A DNA stretch of 11,566 nucleotides from Lachnospiraceae bacterium (GTDB lineage Bacteria; Bacillota; Clostridia; Lachnospirales; Lachnospiraceae), in the NCBI GenBank assembly GCA_014804495.1, contig JAAUZS010000033.1, forward strand, positions 35,292 to 46,857, given 5' to 3'. The notes under the pieces were generated by a model. It was not told the origin of the DNA, did no database searches, and saw nothing but the letters and a program-made list of their open reading frames with translations. The position numbers and the translations under genes were made by a program. Positions 1 to 8,900 of the stretch are shown here, piece by piece (position 1 is the stretch's first letter; every line of letters starts with the position of its first letter).

Positions 1-45
1 GGTCTTCTTTTTGAACGGCTTCTATCGGAAAGCGAGCAGCATTAA
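1..45 (+). CDS. possible 3' tail of a gene entering from the left edge
   Basis: Frame 1 is open from the edge and reads GLLFERLLSESEQH before a TAA. This would be the C-terminal end of a plus-strand gene overlapping the last four bases of the convergent PH-domain gene. Fourteen codons cannot identify a protein, and frame 2 is also open here, so this is only a possibility. No terminator is visible in this stretch. Confidence 0.2.
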   Translation, partial: GLLFERLLSESEQH

Positions 46-413
46 TCGGCATCGTCCAGATCAATAGCCCCTGAACCGATATCAAGCGTATTTAAAGTAC
101 GGCGTTTTCTTCTCGCTTCTTCCGATTCCTTTAAAATAAAGTCCTTAATTTCCTTGGCATGTTTAATGTGTTCTATCAAAAGCTTAGGATGTGTGGTATC
201 TCCCGTATAACATACAATCGTGCCAAGTCCGCAGATTCTTTCCATCAGGCTTGTCTCAAGCTCCACATCCTGAACCTTATACATATAGCAGTCATTTTCA
301 TGGGTGCGAAGCAGACCGGCGTTAATCGTAATCACATCTTCGCCAATCGTATACTTGGTAAAAGTAAACGGCAGCCCCAAAAACAACCATCTTTTTCTCT
401 CTTGGTATTCCAT
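42..413 (-). CDS. small bacterial PH-domain (YdbS/bPH2-like) protein
   Basis: This is a 123-residue soluble protein with no membrane segment. Residues about 18-95 have the pattern of the bacterial PH domain of the YdbS/YdbT type: a strand start 'KYTIGEDVITINAGLL' (20-35), a middle 'YKVQDVELETSLMERICGLG' (45-64, matching the usual I-x-D-hydrophobic ... R-x-x-G-x-G core), then 'TIVCY' and a closing helix 'LIEHIKHAKEIKDFI' (79-93). The tail is unusual: a basic cluster RRKRR (101-105) followed by an acidic end (DLDDAD). Most relatives carry two transmembrane helices before the PH fold; this one is only the PH part. The start is supported by GAGG seven bases upstream and a good promoter. It is transcribed divergently from the nitroreductase. 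Its ligand and role are not known. Confidence 0.75.
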   Translation of the reverse strand: MEYQERKRWLFLGLPFTFTKYTIGEDVITINAGLLRTHENDCYMYKVQDVELETSLMERICGLGTIVCYTGDTTHPKLLIEHIKHAKEIKDFILKESEEARRKRRTLNTLDIGSGAIDLDDAD

Positions 414-450
414 AATTAAACCTCACTCTCTATTAATTCTGCCTTATTTT

Positions 451-479
451 AATATAACATATATTGAAGGATTCTACAA
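451..479 (-). promoter_or_regulatory. sigma-A promoter for the PH-domain gene
   Basis: On the minus strand, TTGTAG (474-479) and TATATT (451-456) are separated by exactly 17 bases, with an extended -10 TGn just before TATATT. The start point would be near 445, giving a leader of about 30 nt. It is back to back with the nitroreductase promoter. Confidence 0.55.
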
Positions 480-532
480 CTTTCTGATGGGGAAGATTTT
501 ATAATATGCACTAAAAATATATCCGATTAACA

Positions 533-561
533 TTGAAACAGTTTTCTATTTGTGGTATGAT
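533..561 (+). promoter_or_regulatory. sigma-A promoter for the nitroreductase gene
   Basis: TTGAAA (533-538) and TATGAT (556-561) are separated by 17 bases, with an extended -10 TGG immediately before the -10. Transcription would start near 568, leaving a leader of about 70 nt. It may also drive pyrBI by readthrough of the downstream hairpin. Confidence 0.75.
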
Positions 562-638
562 ATTTTAAGACTCGGTAACATGAACTACAAAATATAGTAA
601 GAGCTAATAAACAGGGCGCAAGAACAAGGAGGTATTCC

Positions 639-1181
639 ATGACAGCAAAAGAATGCATAAAAGGGCGCAGAAGTATACGCCGATTCAAATCCGATAAGAT
701 TGAGCACGAGCTGCTTGCTGAAATCGTTGAAACAGCATCCTATGCTCCAAGCTGGAAGAACACGCAGATTGCCCGTTATATTGCAGTGGAAGGGGCTTTG
801 AAAGACAAAATCGCCAAAGAAGGAACGACTCCGTTTCCGGGCAATGGACAGATTATCGAAAATGCACCGGTGCTAATTGCTGTCACCGTCATCAAAAACA
901 GATGCGGTTATGAACGTGATGGCTCTTTTACCACTCCACGCCGGGATACATGGCAGATGTTCGATGCAGGTGTCGCTTCACAAACATTCTGTCTGGCAGC
1001 ATATGAAAAAGGCGTCGGTTCCGTAATCATGGGCATATTAAATAAAGAAAAAATCGAAAAGCTTCTTGAATTACCGGAAGACCGTGAACTTGTTGCTTTG
1101 ATTCCTATCGGTTATCCTGCTGAAGAACCTGTTGCTCCCAAGCGGAAAACGGTAGATGATTTATTGTCTTTTAAATTATAG
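639..1181 (+). CDS. FMN-dependent nitroreductase family protein
   Basis: A 180-residue single-domain cytoplasmic oxidoreductase of the NfsA/NfsB-like superfamily, which usually binds FMN as a dimer and uses NAD(P)H. Visible family marks are the N-terminal FMN-phosphate loop 'RRSIRRF' (10-16), 'APSWKNTQ' (36-43) where the SxxN segment contacts flavin, a helix 'DAGVASQTFCLAAYEKGVGS' (109-128), and the C-terminal 'ALIPIGYPAEEP' (153-164) followed by a KRK cluster. It is a short variant: the middle insertion that forms the lid in longer family members is small (residues 88-104). ATG 639 is chosen because AAGGAGG lies six bases upstream. The physiological substrate cannot be inferred; members reduce quinones, nitro compounds or flavins. 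A U-tailed hairpin follows eight bases after the stop. Confidence 0.9.
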   Translation: MTAKECIKGRRSIRRFKSDKIEHELLAEIVETASYAPSWKNTQIARYIAVEGALKDKIAKEGTTPFPGNGQIIENAPVLIAVTVIKNRCGYERDGSFTTPRRDTWQMFDAGVASQTFCLAAYEKGVGSVIMGILNKEKIEKLLELPEDRELVALIPIGYPAEEPVAPKRKTVDDLLSFKL

Positions 1182-1188
1182 CATATTC

Positions 1189-1220
1189 AATAGAAGAGAT
1201 ATTATCTCTTCTATTTTTTT
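1189..1220 (+). terminator. intrinsic terminator / possible attenuator before pyrB
   Basis: A perfect 12-bp stem (1189-1200 with 1204-1215) closes on a 3-nt ATT loop and runs into T's through 1220. The pyrB ribosome binding site begins 11 bases later, so no separate pyrB promoter fits between hairpin and gene. It either terminates the nitroreductase transcript or acts as a regulated attenuator for pyrBI. I see no PyrR-type binding loop nearby. Confidence 0.85.
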
Positions 1221-1249
1221 GAGTAAAAAAGAAAGGAGTAGTATTGATA

Positions 1250-2164
1250 ATGAGACACTTAATGAATCCTCTTGACTTTACAGTGGAGGAACTGGATTCT
1301 CTCTTTGATCTGGCGAATGATATCGAGAAGAATCCCTCCAAATACGCGCATGCCTGTGAGGGAAAAAAGCTTGCAACCTGTTTCTATGAGCCAAGTACCC
1401 GCACAAGACTCAGTTTTGAGGCGGCTATGTTAAATCTGGGTGGGCAGGTTATAGGCTTTTCGGATGCCGGTTCTTCTTCCGCCTCAAAAGGCGAAAGCGT
1501 TTCCGATACCATACGGGTCATCTCCTGCTTCGCTGATATCTGCGCCATGCGGCATCCAAAAGAAGGAGCTCCTATGGTAGCGGCAAGCAGATCGGGAATT
1601 CCGGTTATCAACGCAGGTGACGGAGGCCACCAGCATCCAACACAGACTTTGACTGATTTACTTACTATACGTTCACTAAAAGGAAGACTCGGCCGCTTTA
1701 CCGTCGGTTTATGCGGAGACCTGAAATTCGGCAGAACCGTACATTCTTTAATAAATGCTCTCGTGCGTTATCCCGATATCCACTTTATTTTCATATCACC
1801 TCCGGAACTCAAGGTTCCTGATTACATTACGGACATGCTTAAAGAAATGGGAATTTCCTATGAAGAAGTAATCCGCTTGGAAGAATGTATGCCGAAACTT
1901 GATTTGCTTTATATAACGCGCGTTCAGAGAGAACGATTCTTCAACGAAGAGGATTACGTCAGATTGAAAGACTTCTATATCTTAAATAAAGCCAAAATGG
2001 CCCTCGCCAAAGATGACATGCTGGTACTTCATCCGCTTCCCCGCGTCAATGAAATATCCGTAGAAGTGGATGACGACCCAAGAGCGGTTTATTTTAAGCA
2101 GGTTCAATACGGCGTATATGTGAGGATGGCGTTGATTTTGACATTGTTGGAAATTAGAGTATAG
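1250..2164 (+). CDS. pyrB: aspartate carbamoyltransferase catalytic subunit
   Basis: Catalyses carbamoyl phosphate plus L-aspartate to N-carbamoyl-L-aspartate, the committed step of pyrimidine synthesis, as the catalytic trimer of the ATCase holoenzyme. At 304 residues it has the normal size of the E. coli-type chain. The carbamoyl-phosphate loop STRTR is at 49-53; K80 in 'SASKGES' matches the loop lysine supplied from the neighbouring chain; R101-H102-P103, then '[10 protein letters not shown]' (127-136) with catalytic His129 and Gln132; 'GRTVHSL' (161-167); the aspartate-binding R224 and Q226 in 'TRVQRERF'; and 'HPLPR' (261-265). No key residue is missing. I chose ATG 1250 over the in-frame TTG at 1244 because AAAGGAG ends 11 bases before the ATG but only five before the TTG, and family members begin MRHL. 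It is followed by pyrI after 148 bp. Confidence 0.97.
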   Translation: MRHLMNPLDFTVEELDSLFDLANDIEKNPSKYAHACEGKKLATCFYEPSTRTRLSFEAAMLNLGGQVIGFSDAGSSSASKGESVSDTIRVISCFADICAMRHPKEGAPMVAASRSGIPVINAGDGGHQHPTQTLTDLLTIRSLKGRLGRFTVGLCGDLKFGRTVHSLINALVRYPDIHFIFISPPELKVPDYITDMLKEMGISYEEVIRLEECMPKLDLLYITRVQRERFFNEEDYVRLKDFYILNKAKMALAKDDMLVLHPLPRVNEISVEVDDDPRAVYFKQVQYGVYVRMALILTLLEIRV

Positions 2165-2175
2165 CGAATGGGCAC

Positions 2176-2253
2176 GAACTTAACCAACATAAACAAAAAC
2201 GGTGCTCACCGCAAGCGAAATCGCACCTTATTTTGTTTATATTGGTCAAGTTC
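2176..2253. repeat. 78-nt palindromic element between pyrB and pyrI
   Basis: Two 23-nt arms (2176-2198 and 2231-2253) are inverted copies with 21 of 23 bases pairing. Inside lies a second stem GGTGC/GCACC and a small CGC-AA-GCG hairpin. Both arm mismatches are A-C on the plus strand but become G-U pairs if the minus strand is transcribed. There is no T-run on either side, so it is not a simple terminator. It could be an mRNA-stabilising or processing hairpin, or a small dispersed palindromic repeat. Confidence 0.8.
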
Positions 2254-2312
2254 TGGGTATTGGAATAGACTAAAATAAATAGCGAAAATGTTTGTTGAAA
2301 AGGAGAGTAAAT

Positions 2313-2744
2313 ATGTTAAATGTAGGAAAAATTGAGGAAGGGTTCGTCCTCGACCATATTGAGGCGGGCAAGAGTCTGTCAATATATCATCATCTGCAGT
2401 TGGATAAACTGGACTGTACGGTTGCCATTATTAAAAATGCCCGCAGCAATAAGATGGGGAAAAAGGATATACTGAAAGTAGAATGCGATATCAATACGCT
2501 GAATCTTGACGTCCTTGCTTTCATAGACCATAATATCACCGTTAATGTCATCAAAGATGGTGAAATTGTCGATAAAAAGGAGCTTGTGCTTCCCAAGGAG
2601 ATAAAAAATATAATTAAATGTAAAAATCCAAGGTGCATCACATCAATCGAACAGGAACTTCCTCATATCTTCGTTCTGGCTGATGAGAAGGCTGAGATTT
2701 ATCGGTGTAAATACTGTGAGGAGAAGTATGGGGAGAGGCTGTAG
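2313..2744 (+). CDS. pyrI: aspartate carbamoyltransferase regulatory subunit
   Basis: The regulatory chain of ATCase, which binds nucleotide effectors and joins catalytic trimers into the dodecamer. At 143 residues it is close to the E. coli length (153). The nucleotide-binding domain shows 'VLDHIEAGKS' (12-21, equivalent to VIDHIPA), 'MGKKDILKVE' (48-57) and K88/K89 in the position of the effector-binding lysine. The zinc domain has C103-x4-C108 and C132-x2-C135, the same spacing as E. coli C109/C114/C138/C141. I chose ATG 2313, with AAGGAG ending seven bases upstream; the in-frame TTG at 2292 lies before that site and has none of its own. It is the last gene of the pyrBI unit, ending at a strong terminator. 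Retained effector residues suggest nucleotide-regulated ATCase, though the direction of regulation cannot be read from sequence. Confidence 0.95.
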   Translation: MLNVGKIEEGFVLDHIEAGKSLSIYHHLQLDKLDCTVAIIKNARSNKMGKKDILKVECDINTLNLDVLAFIDHNITVNVIKDGEIVDKKELVLPKEIKNIIKCKNPRCITSIEQELPHIFVLADEKAEIYRCKYCEEKYGERL

Positions 2745-2804
2745 AAGTTTGGCGTAGAGTCTCATGTTTTATGTAAACTTTAAAAATATTGTGTATTTTA
2801 TATT

Positions 2805-2850
2805 AACCTCCAAACTGGTAAGAAATATTACCCAGTTTGGAGGTTTTTTA
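2805..2850 (+). terminator. intrinsic terminator of the pyrBI unit
   Basis: A 14-bp perfect stem (2805-2818 with 2832-2845) carries a loop that can pair further (GGTAA/TTACC with one bulge), followed by six T's ending at 2849. It lies 60 bases after the pyrI stop and faces the convergent giant gene. Confidence 0.92.
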
Positions 2851-2851
2851 G

Positions 2852-2892
2852 CCTCCTCAAGATGACTGGCTTGAATTTTATGATTGAGGAGG
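2852..2892. repeat. inverted repeat between convergent genes
   Basis: A 9-bp inverted repeat CCTCCTCAA / TTGAGGAGG (2852-2860 and 2884-2892) has a 23-nt loop and no T-run on either strand. Its CCTCC arm can instead pair with the GGAGG (2839-2843) at the end of the pyrI terminator, so alternative folds are possible in the convergent transcripts. Confidence 0.6.
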
Positions 2893-2896
2893 TGTG

Positions 2897-2937
2897 AAAA
2901 ACTGATGTGCTAACGGCAATTATTATACATCACATCA
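2897..2937 (-). terminator. weak intrinsic terminator of the giant repeat gene
   Basis: Read on the minus strand, TGATGTG pairs with CACATCA (7 bp, about 21-nt loop), followed by AG and five T's. The TGA stop of the giant gene is inside the first arm. The stem is short and the loop long, so confidence is moderate to low. Confidence 0.4.
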
Positions 2938-5900
2938 TTTCAGCTCTACCTCATTGCCAAACTTATCGTAGAATTTCCAATCCACATTATTTCCAGAGGC
3001 ATCATAGATATATTCTATTTCCGCATATCCTTTTGATAAATTAACCAATTCCTCGTCCGCATCATAATACCGCACACGTTCCAACTGTCCCATTTCATTG
3101 TAAATCCACCAACATTCCGCATAGCGGTATTCCTCATCTTCCGTATGCATTACAAGCTTTCCGTCCACGTCCAGATATTTCTTCAATTCCACTTGACCCT
3201 GTTCATTGTAAATATATTGTATAGCAGAATATTTTTCATCCTTCCGGACCACCTGTTGATATTCCAAATTATCATAATCATAGATATAATATTTGTCCCA
3301 CTTTATACGGTCATACTCATCATATATCTTGTAATTTAACATAGCTCCATAATCTTCATGGACAAATACTTTTCCATCCAATCCATAATACCAAATATAA
3401 GTACAATTTCCCCTTTCGTCATACTTATATTTAAGCATTGCATAACCGCCCTCTACACTAACCAACTGACCATCGGCATCTAAGTATGACTCCCAAATAC
3501 ACTGCCCCAATTCGTTATATGTATACCGGAGCATCGCGTATCCGGTATCTTTCCTCACAATTGGATTATCCTCTATATCTAAATATTGATATTCTTTCTC
3601 TATGCCCTTTTCATATTCAATTGTATACGCAGCATAGCCATACTTAGGCATTATTACAGGCTGTCCATCCACATTGCAATAGGAGTATTTTACCAACTGT
3701 CCCAGGCCATTGTATTCTTTTTTGATTTGTGCACAACCCCAATCGCTTCGTAACATCATTTCTCCATCCGGATCCAGATATTGAATTTCCGTCTGGTTTC
3801 CCTGCTCATCATATGAGTAACGTATTCCATAGCAAGAATATATATTATTTAAAATCGGCTTTTCATCCGTACTAAAATACGTATATCGAGCCTCACGTCC
3901 GTATTTATCATAGTCAAGCTTCCACATAGCTGTACCGCTTTTTTGTTCTAACATAGGATGCCCCTGCGTATCACAATATATAAATTCCACCCGCCTATGA
4001 TATGGATCATACCGTTCTTTGCAGATGGCATAACCTATATCTTTTCGAATCACCACTTGCCCATCAGTATCAATATATGATTCTTTCGTTATAAATCCAA
4101 ACTCGTCATATTCCTTACGGATCTGCGCACAGCCATAATCACTTCGGTTGATGAGCTGACCATCCAGCCCATGATACCAGATTTCCGTTCGGTTTCCATT
4201 TTCGTAACTATATGTAATCCCTGCACAATGATAATTTGTGCTGATAACAGGTTTTTCATTTACTCCAAAGAAGTAACTTGAATTCACCTGTCCATATTCG
4301 TTATAACTGTATTTTACCACCGCATATCCCATATCCTTCCGCAGTACCAGTTCACCGTCCAGACCATAATATCTGCTTTCTATCAGCTTACCATTCTTGG
4401 CATATATATCCTCATAGGAAGCATAGCCGTATTTCTGCTGTACCGCTGGTTGTCCCTCCAAATCCAGATAATCCTCTCCCGTCAGCCGTCCGGAAGCACT
4501 GTATTTTTGAACTACCTGTGCACATCCAAAATCAAGCCGAGTCATCAGGCTGTTTCCGTCCTGAGATAAATACTGTATCCTTGTACGATTCCCTTTCTCA
4601 TCATAAAAGTATTCCATTCCGGCACAATAATAGTAACAACTGATAATTGGCTGTTCATCCGTTCCATAATAAGTATAGATTTTTTCCCGTCCATACGAAT
4701 CATATTCCACTTTCATTACTGCATACCCATGATCCTTCCGCAGTGTGAGGTCTCCCTGAGTATTTAAATATCTCTCTTCTCTCCATCTTCCGGTTTTCTC
4801 ATCATAAATATCTTCATAGGAAGCATAACCATAATCCTTTCTGATCACAGGCTGTCCTTTGGCATCAAAATAGGAAGCCTTTACTATATTCCCTGAGCCA
4901 TCATATTCCTGACAGATTTTCGCACAGCCGTAATCTCCCCGATTCATCAGTTCACCATCAAAACTCAAATACCAGATTTCTGTATTATTTCCCATTTTAT
5001 CATAGACAGACTTTATCCCTGCACATTGATATTTTGAACTGATAACAGGCTTTTCATCCACTCCATAAAAAAGATCTAAGACTCTGTAGCCATATTCATC
5101 ATAATAGCATTTTTCCAAGGCATATCCAGTTTCTTTATTCGGTACCAATTCTTCCTGCAAACCATAATACCGCCGCTCTGCCATTCTGCCTTCTTCATAA
5201 ATATTTTCATATGAAGCATAGCCGCAGTCCTTCCTTATGACCGTTTTTCCGTCCGTTCCAAAATAGGCCTCCCAGATCAATCTTCCTGCAGCATCGTACT
5301 GATTACATGTATATGCACAGCCGCAGTCACTTCGAACCGCTGGTTTTCCGTCAATTCCCAGATAGCTGGTCTGGGTCAGTTTTCCTTTTTTATCATAGGT
5401 ATATAAAAAACCAGCGCAATGATATTCTGTACTGATAACGGGTCTCTCATCCTCTCCATAAAAATATTCCGCACCTAACTCGCCGTATTCATTATATTCT
5501 CTGTGGTATATCGCATATCCAGTATCTTCCCGCAATGTCAGCTCACCTTTTATATCATAATATCTGGTTTCCACCAAGTTCCCCCTCTCATCATAACTTC
5601 GCTTATAAGAGGCGTAACCATACTCCTTTCGTATTGTAGGCGAGCCCTTTGTATCATAATAAAATTCACTTAACAAATTGCCGCTTTTCGGGTCATATTC
5701 CCTGCTAACCTGAGCCAAACCATAATCGTCCCTGTTTAACGGATTACCATCCAAATCAATATACCAGGTGACAATCTCATTTCCATAGTTATCATACTCT
5801 GACAAAAATCCGGCACAATGGTATTTTGTGCTGATAACAGGTTGCTCTTCTGTGTCAAAATAGGTTTGTGAATTTGAATTCCCACTGCCATCATACTCAT

Positions 5901-8900
5901 ACCGGACAATTGCATAGCCAGTATCCTTACGCATTACCAGTTTTCTCTGACCACCCGAAAAATTATAATATCTGCACTCTCTCAGCATTCCAACTTCATC
6001 AAAAAAATTTTCATACATGGCATAGCCATAATCCTTACGAGTTGCATGGTTGCCTTCAGCATCAAAATAAGCTTCTGTTTTCAAGTTTCCTGCATCATCA
6101 TATGTTTTACATACCCTTGCATAACCGTAATCACTTCGATTCATTAAACTTCCATCCAGATCCAGATACTGAATTTCTATCAGTTTATCGCCGTCATAAA
6201 TTTCTTTTATTCCGGCACAGTGATTTTCCCGGTTAATAATAGGTTGCTTATCCACGCCGAAATACCGGAAAATTTTGCACTGTTCCTCATCATTGTATTC
6301 ACACTCCTCGACCGCATACCCAGTGTCCTTGCGCAAAATCAGTTCCCCATCCATACCATAATACTGCTTGACCGAAATGTTCCCATTATTGTCATATTCA
6401 TAACTAATTGCCGCACATCCAATGTCACTGCGCAGGGTGGGGCAGCCTTCTGCATCAAAATATTGCTCCTGCTGTTCCCTGCCCTTCGTATAATAATATA
6501 CAGTATCACATATTCCCGTCGTTTTATCTGAAACGGCACACAACATCTGGTTCCGATATCCCTCGTAGTGCCGTCGAACCAATTGGCCAGATTCATATTC
6601 CTGATAAACCACGGCATATCCTGTGTCAAGGCGGTTTGTCGGTTTCTCCTCAACATCCTTATACCATACACGACTCAAATTTCCATCATTTGCATACTCG
6701 TACAAAATTTCAGCTACCCGATAATCATTTCTGTATGTTATCACACCATTTATATCGCGATAAGTCTCCTGTATTAAAAAACCATTTTTATTATAAGAAC
6801 AGCTCACTGCAGCATATCCCAGTTTCGGAAGATAAATAGGGTTTTCCAAAGGATCATAATAAGCGCTTGTAATTACCTCGCTTTCTCCCTGTCTGCTATA
6901 TTGGAAACAAACATAAGAATATCCTTCATTTTTATTCATTGCCCGATCTTTACCACTAATACCCATGTATTCAATGCGCTCTATTCTATCGTCTGTTGTT
7001 GAACGATATGAGGTCTTAATTACAGCGTAACCATCTTCTATGAGGCAAAGTTCATCGTCAAGATCCATGTAGGCCTCTTCTGTAACCCTCATTCTTTCAT
7101 CATACGATATCTTTTTGGCTGCATATCCCCATTCATTTTTGATGTTAGCGCCGCTGTCATCACAATATTTTATCACCAGAGAATCCCGTGTAATGATGTT
7201 TTGGATTGACGTATAATTACGTGTCTTTTCCTGATCATTTGTCTGACCATTTCCCTTGTCATTTATATCATACAGCAAATTGTCTGATTCATTGACACTG
7301 CTCACGTTCTGTGTCTGCGCTTTAGACAGTTCCGTCCAGACAGTATTCTTTTCCTGATCATTTGTCTGACCACTTTCCTTGTCATTTATGTCATACAATA
7401 AATTACTCGATTCATTGACACTGCTCATTTTCTGCGTCTGAGATTCGGGCAGTTCTGTCCAGACAGTATTCTCTTTCGTTATTGTATCTATATTTGAGTA
7501 AAAAACTGCTTTTGCCAAAAAATTGTTCAGAAAAGGCGTTATCTCTGAAACACTCCGGGATGTCAGGAAAGATTCTTCATAATCCAGAATAACTCCAATT
7601 TTTTCTGTTTCACCTTCTTTTTCCAAAGAAAAACCGACTGACTGGCTATCCAATTGATTATTTCGGACAGGTTGTTCATCCACACCGTAATAAGCTTCCG
7701 ATATTAAACGTCCATTTTCATATTCATAAATATATTTGTACACTCCATTGACATCACAGCACCATCTGCCCTGTTTATCCTTCTGCCGGCGCTCTTTTAT
7801 ATTTCCATAGGAATCATATTTTATTTCTTCGCAATAAACACCATAAAATCCTTCTGTCCTTTCTGTTCCATTTTCATCACTATAATATGAAATTTCGCAG
7901 CCTCCATCTTCATCGTGCTGAAAAGTGATCATCAAGATCCCCTGTTTATTACAGGCAGGCATTCCATTTACATCCAAATAACATATGGACTCCAATCGGT
8001 TATAGAAGTCATATGTATATCTTTCCCCATTGATGCCATACAAATTGCAGACACCGCCGTCTAATTTTCGCATCACCGGCATTCCATTGGAATCATAACT
8101 GCTTTCAATCTGCCAAGAAACCACGCCATTTTCTGCAGTCTGACCATCTGGAAACCGCAACAGGGTGGAATAAAGCAGTTGAGGAGTCTCCTCTGAAGAA
8201 TAGGTATCTATCTTCAGCTTTTCATATCCATCCCCACTCAGTTCCAAAAGCACTTTCCCGTTACTGGCATAATAAGTGACCTTCACCGGCTCCCGAAATC
8301 CATGTTCTTTTGCATTATCATAATATTCCTGTCCATAAGAATGAAATTTCCTCTCATTCTCCTTGTAACGATATTCTATGCGGGCAGGCAGTTGAAAAAA
8401 CATCATACCATAGACGGATGAGTACTGCCTCATAAGCTCCATCTGGCCGTAAGCGTCCACATAGGTCAAGACCATGCAATGTCTCCGGGGATAATCGTCA
8501 ATTCTCCAGTATCCGGCCCGACCTCCCAGTTCCTCTGGGGATATGGCATCCCCTATCCCGTTAGGTATACCATAAAATTCCATGACATCTTCGTAATATT
8601 TCGTGTCGCATTCATTAATATAGTTAAATACTCCTATACACACCGCTGCAGTTATTATGACACTAACACATAAAACAATCCGCTTGCTCCTCACTGAGCA
8701 GGCTTTAAAGAACTGTGTTACCTTTTTCCATGACTTCTGAATCCAGACACCGATGCCCTTCCACCGCCTCGGACCAATAATACAGGCAAATTCCCAGGCA
8801 ACCACAGACCATATAATGAAAGGAGCAATCTTAGAAAAATAATACAGAAGCTTTTCTCCCTGATACTCGGCGTCAGCAAAGCTGAGCGAGCGATATACTT

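Noticed and set aside
1244..1249. TTG 1244 as pyrB start
   Set aside because: Only five bases from the Shine-Dalgarno site and followed two codons later by an ATG at usable spacing that gives the family-typical MRHL start.
2176..2253. Palindrome as a pyrB terminator
   Set aside because: No T-run follows either arm, and pyrI with its own ribosome binding site lies downstream without a clear promoter.
3640..6420. CRISPR-like periodic DNA
   Set aside because: The period of about 400 bp comes from diverged coding repeats in one continuous frame; there are no short identical repeats with unique spacers.
4278..6839. Several plus-strand open frames of about 70-145 codons within the giant gene
   Set aside because: They are antisense shadows rich in His, Ser and Pro produced by the repeated Tyr/Asp/Gly codons; none has convincing translation signals.
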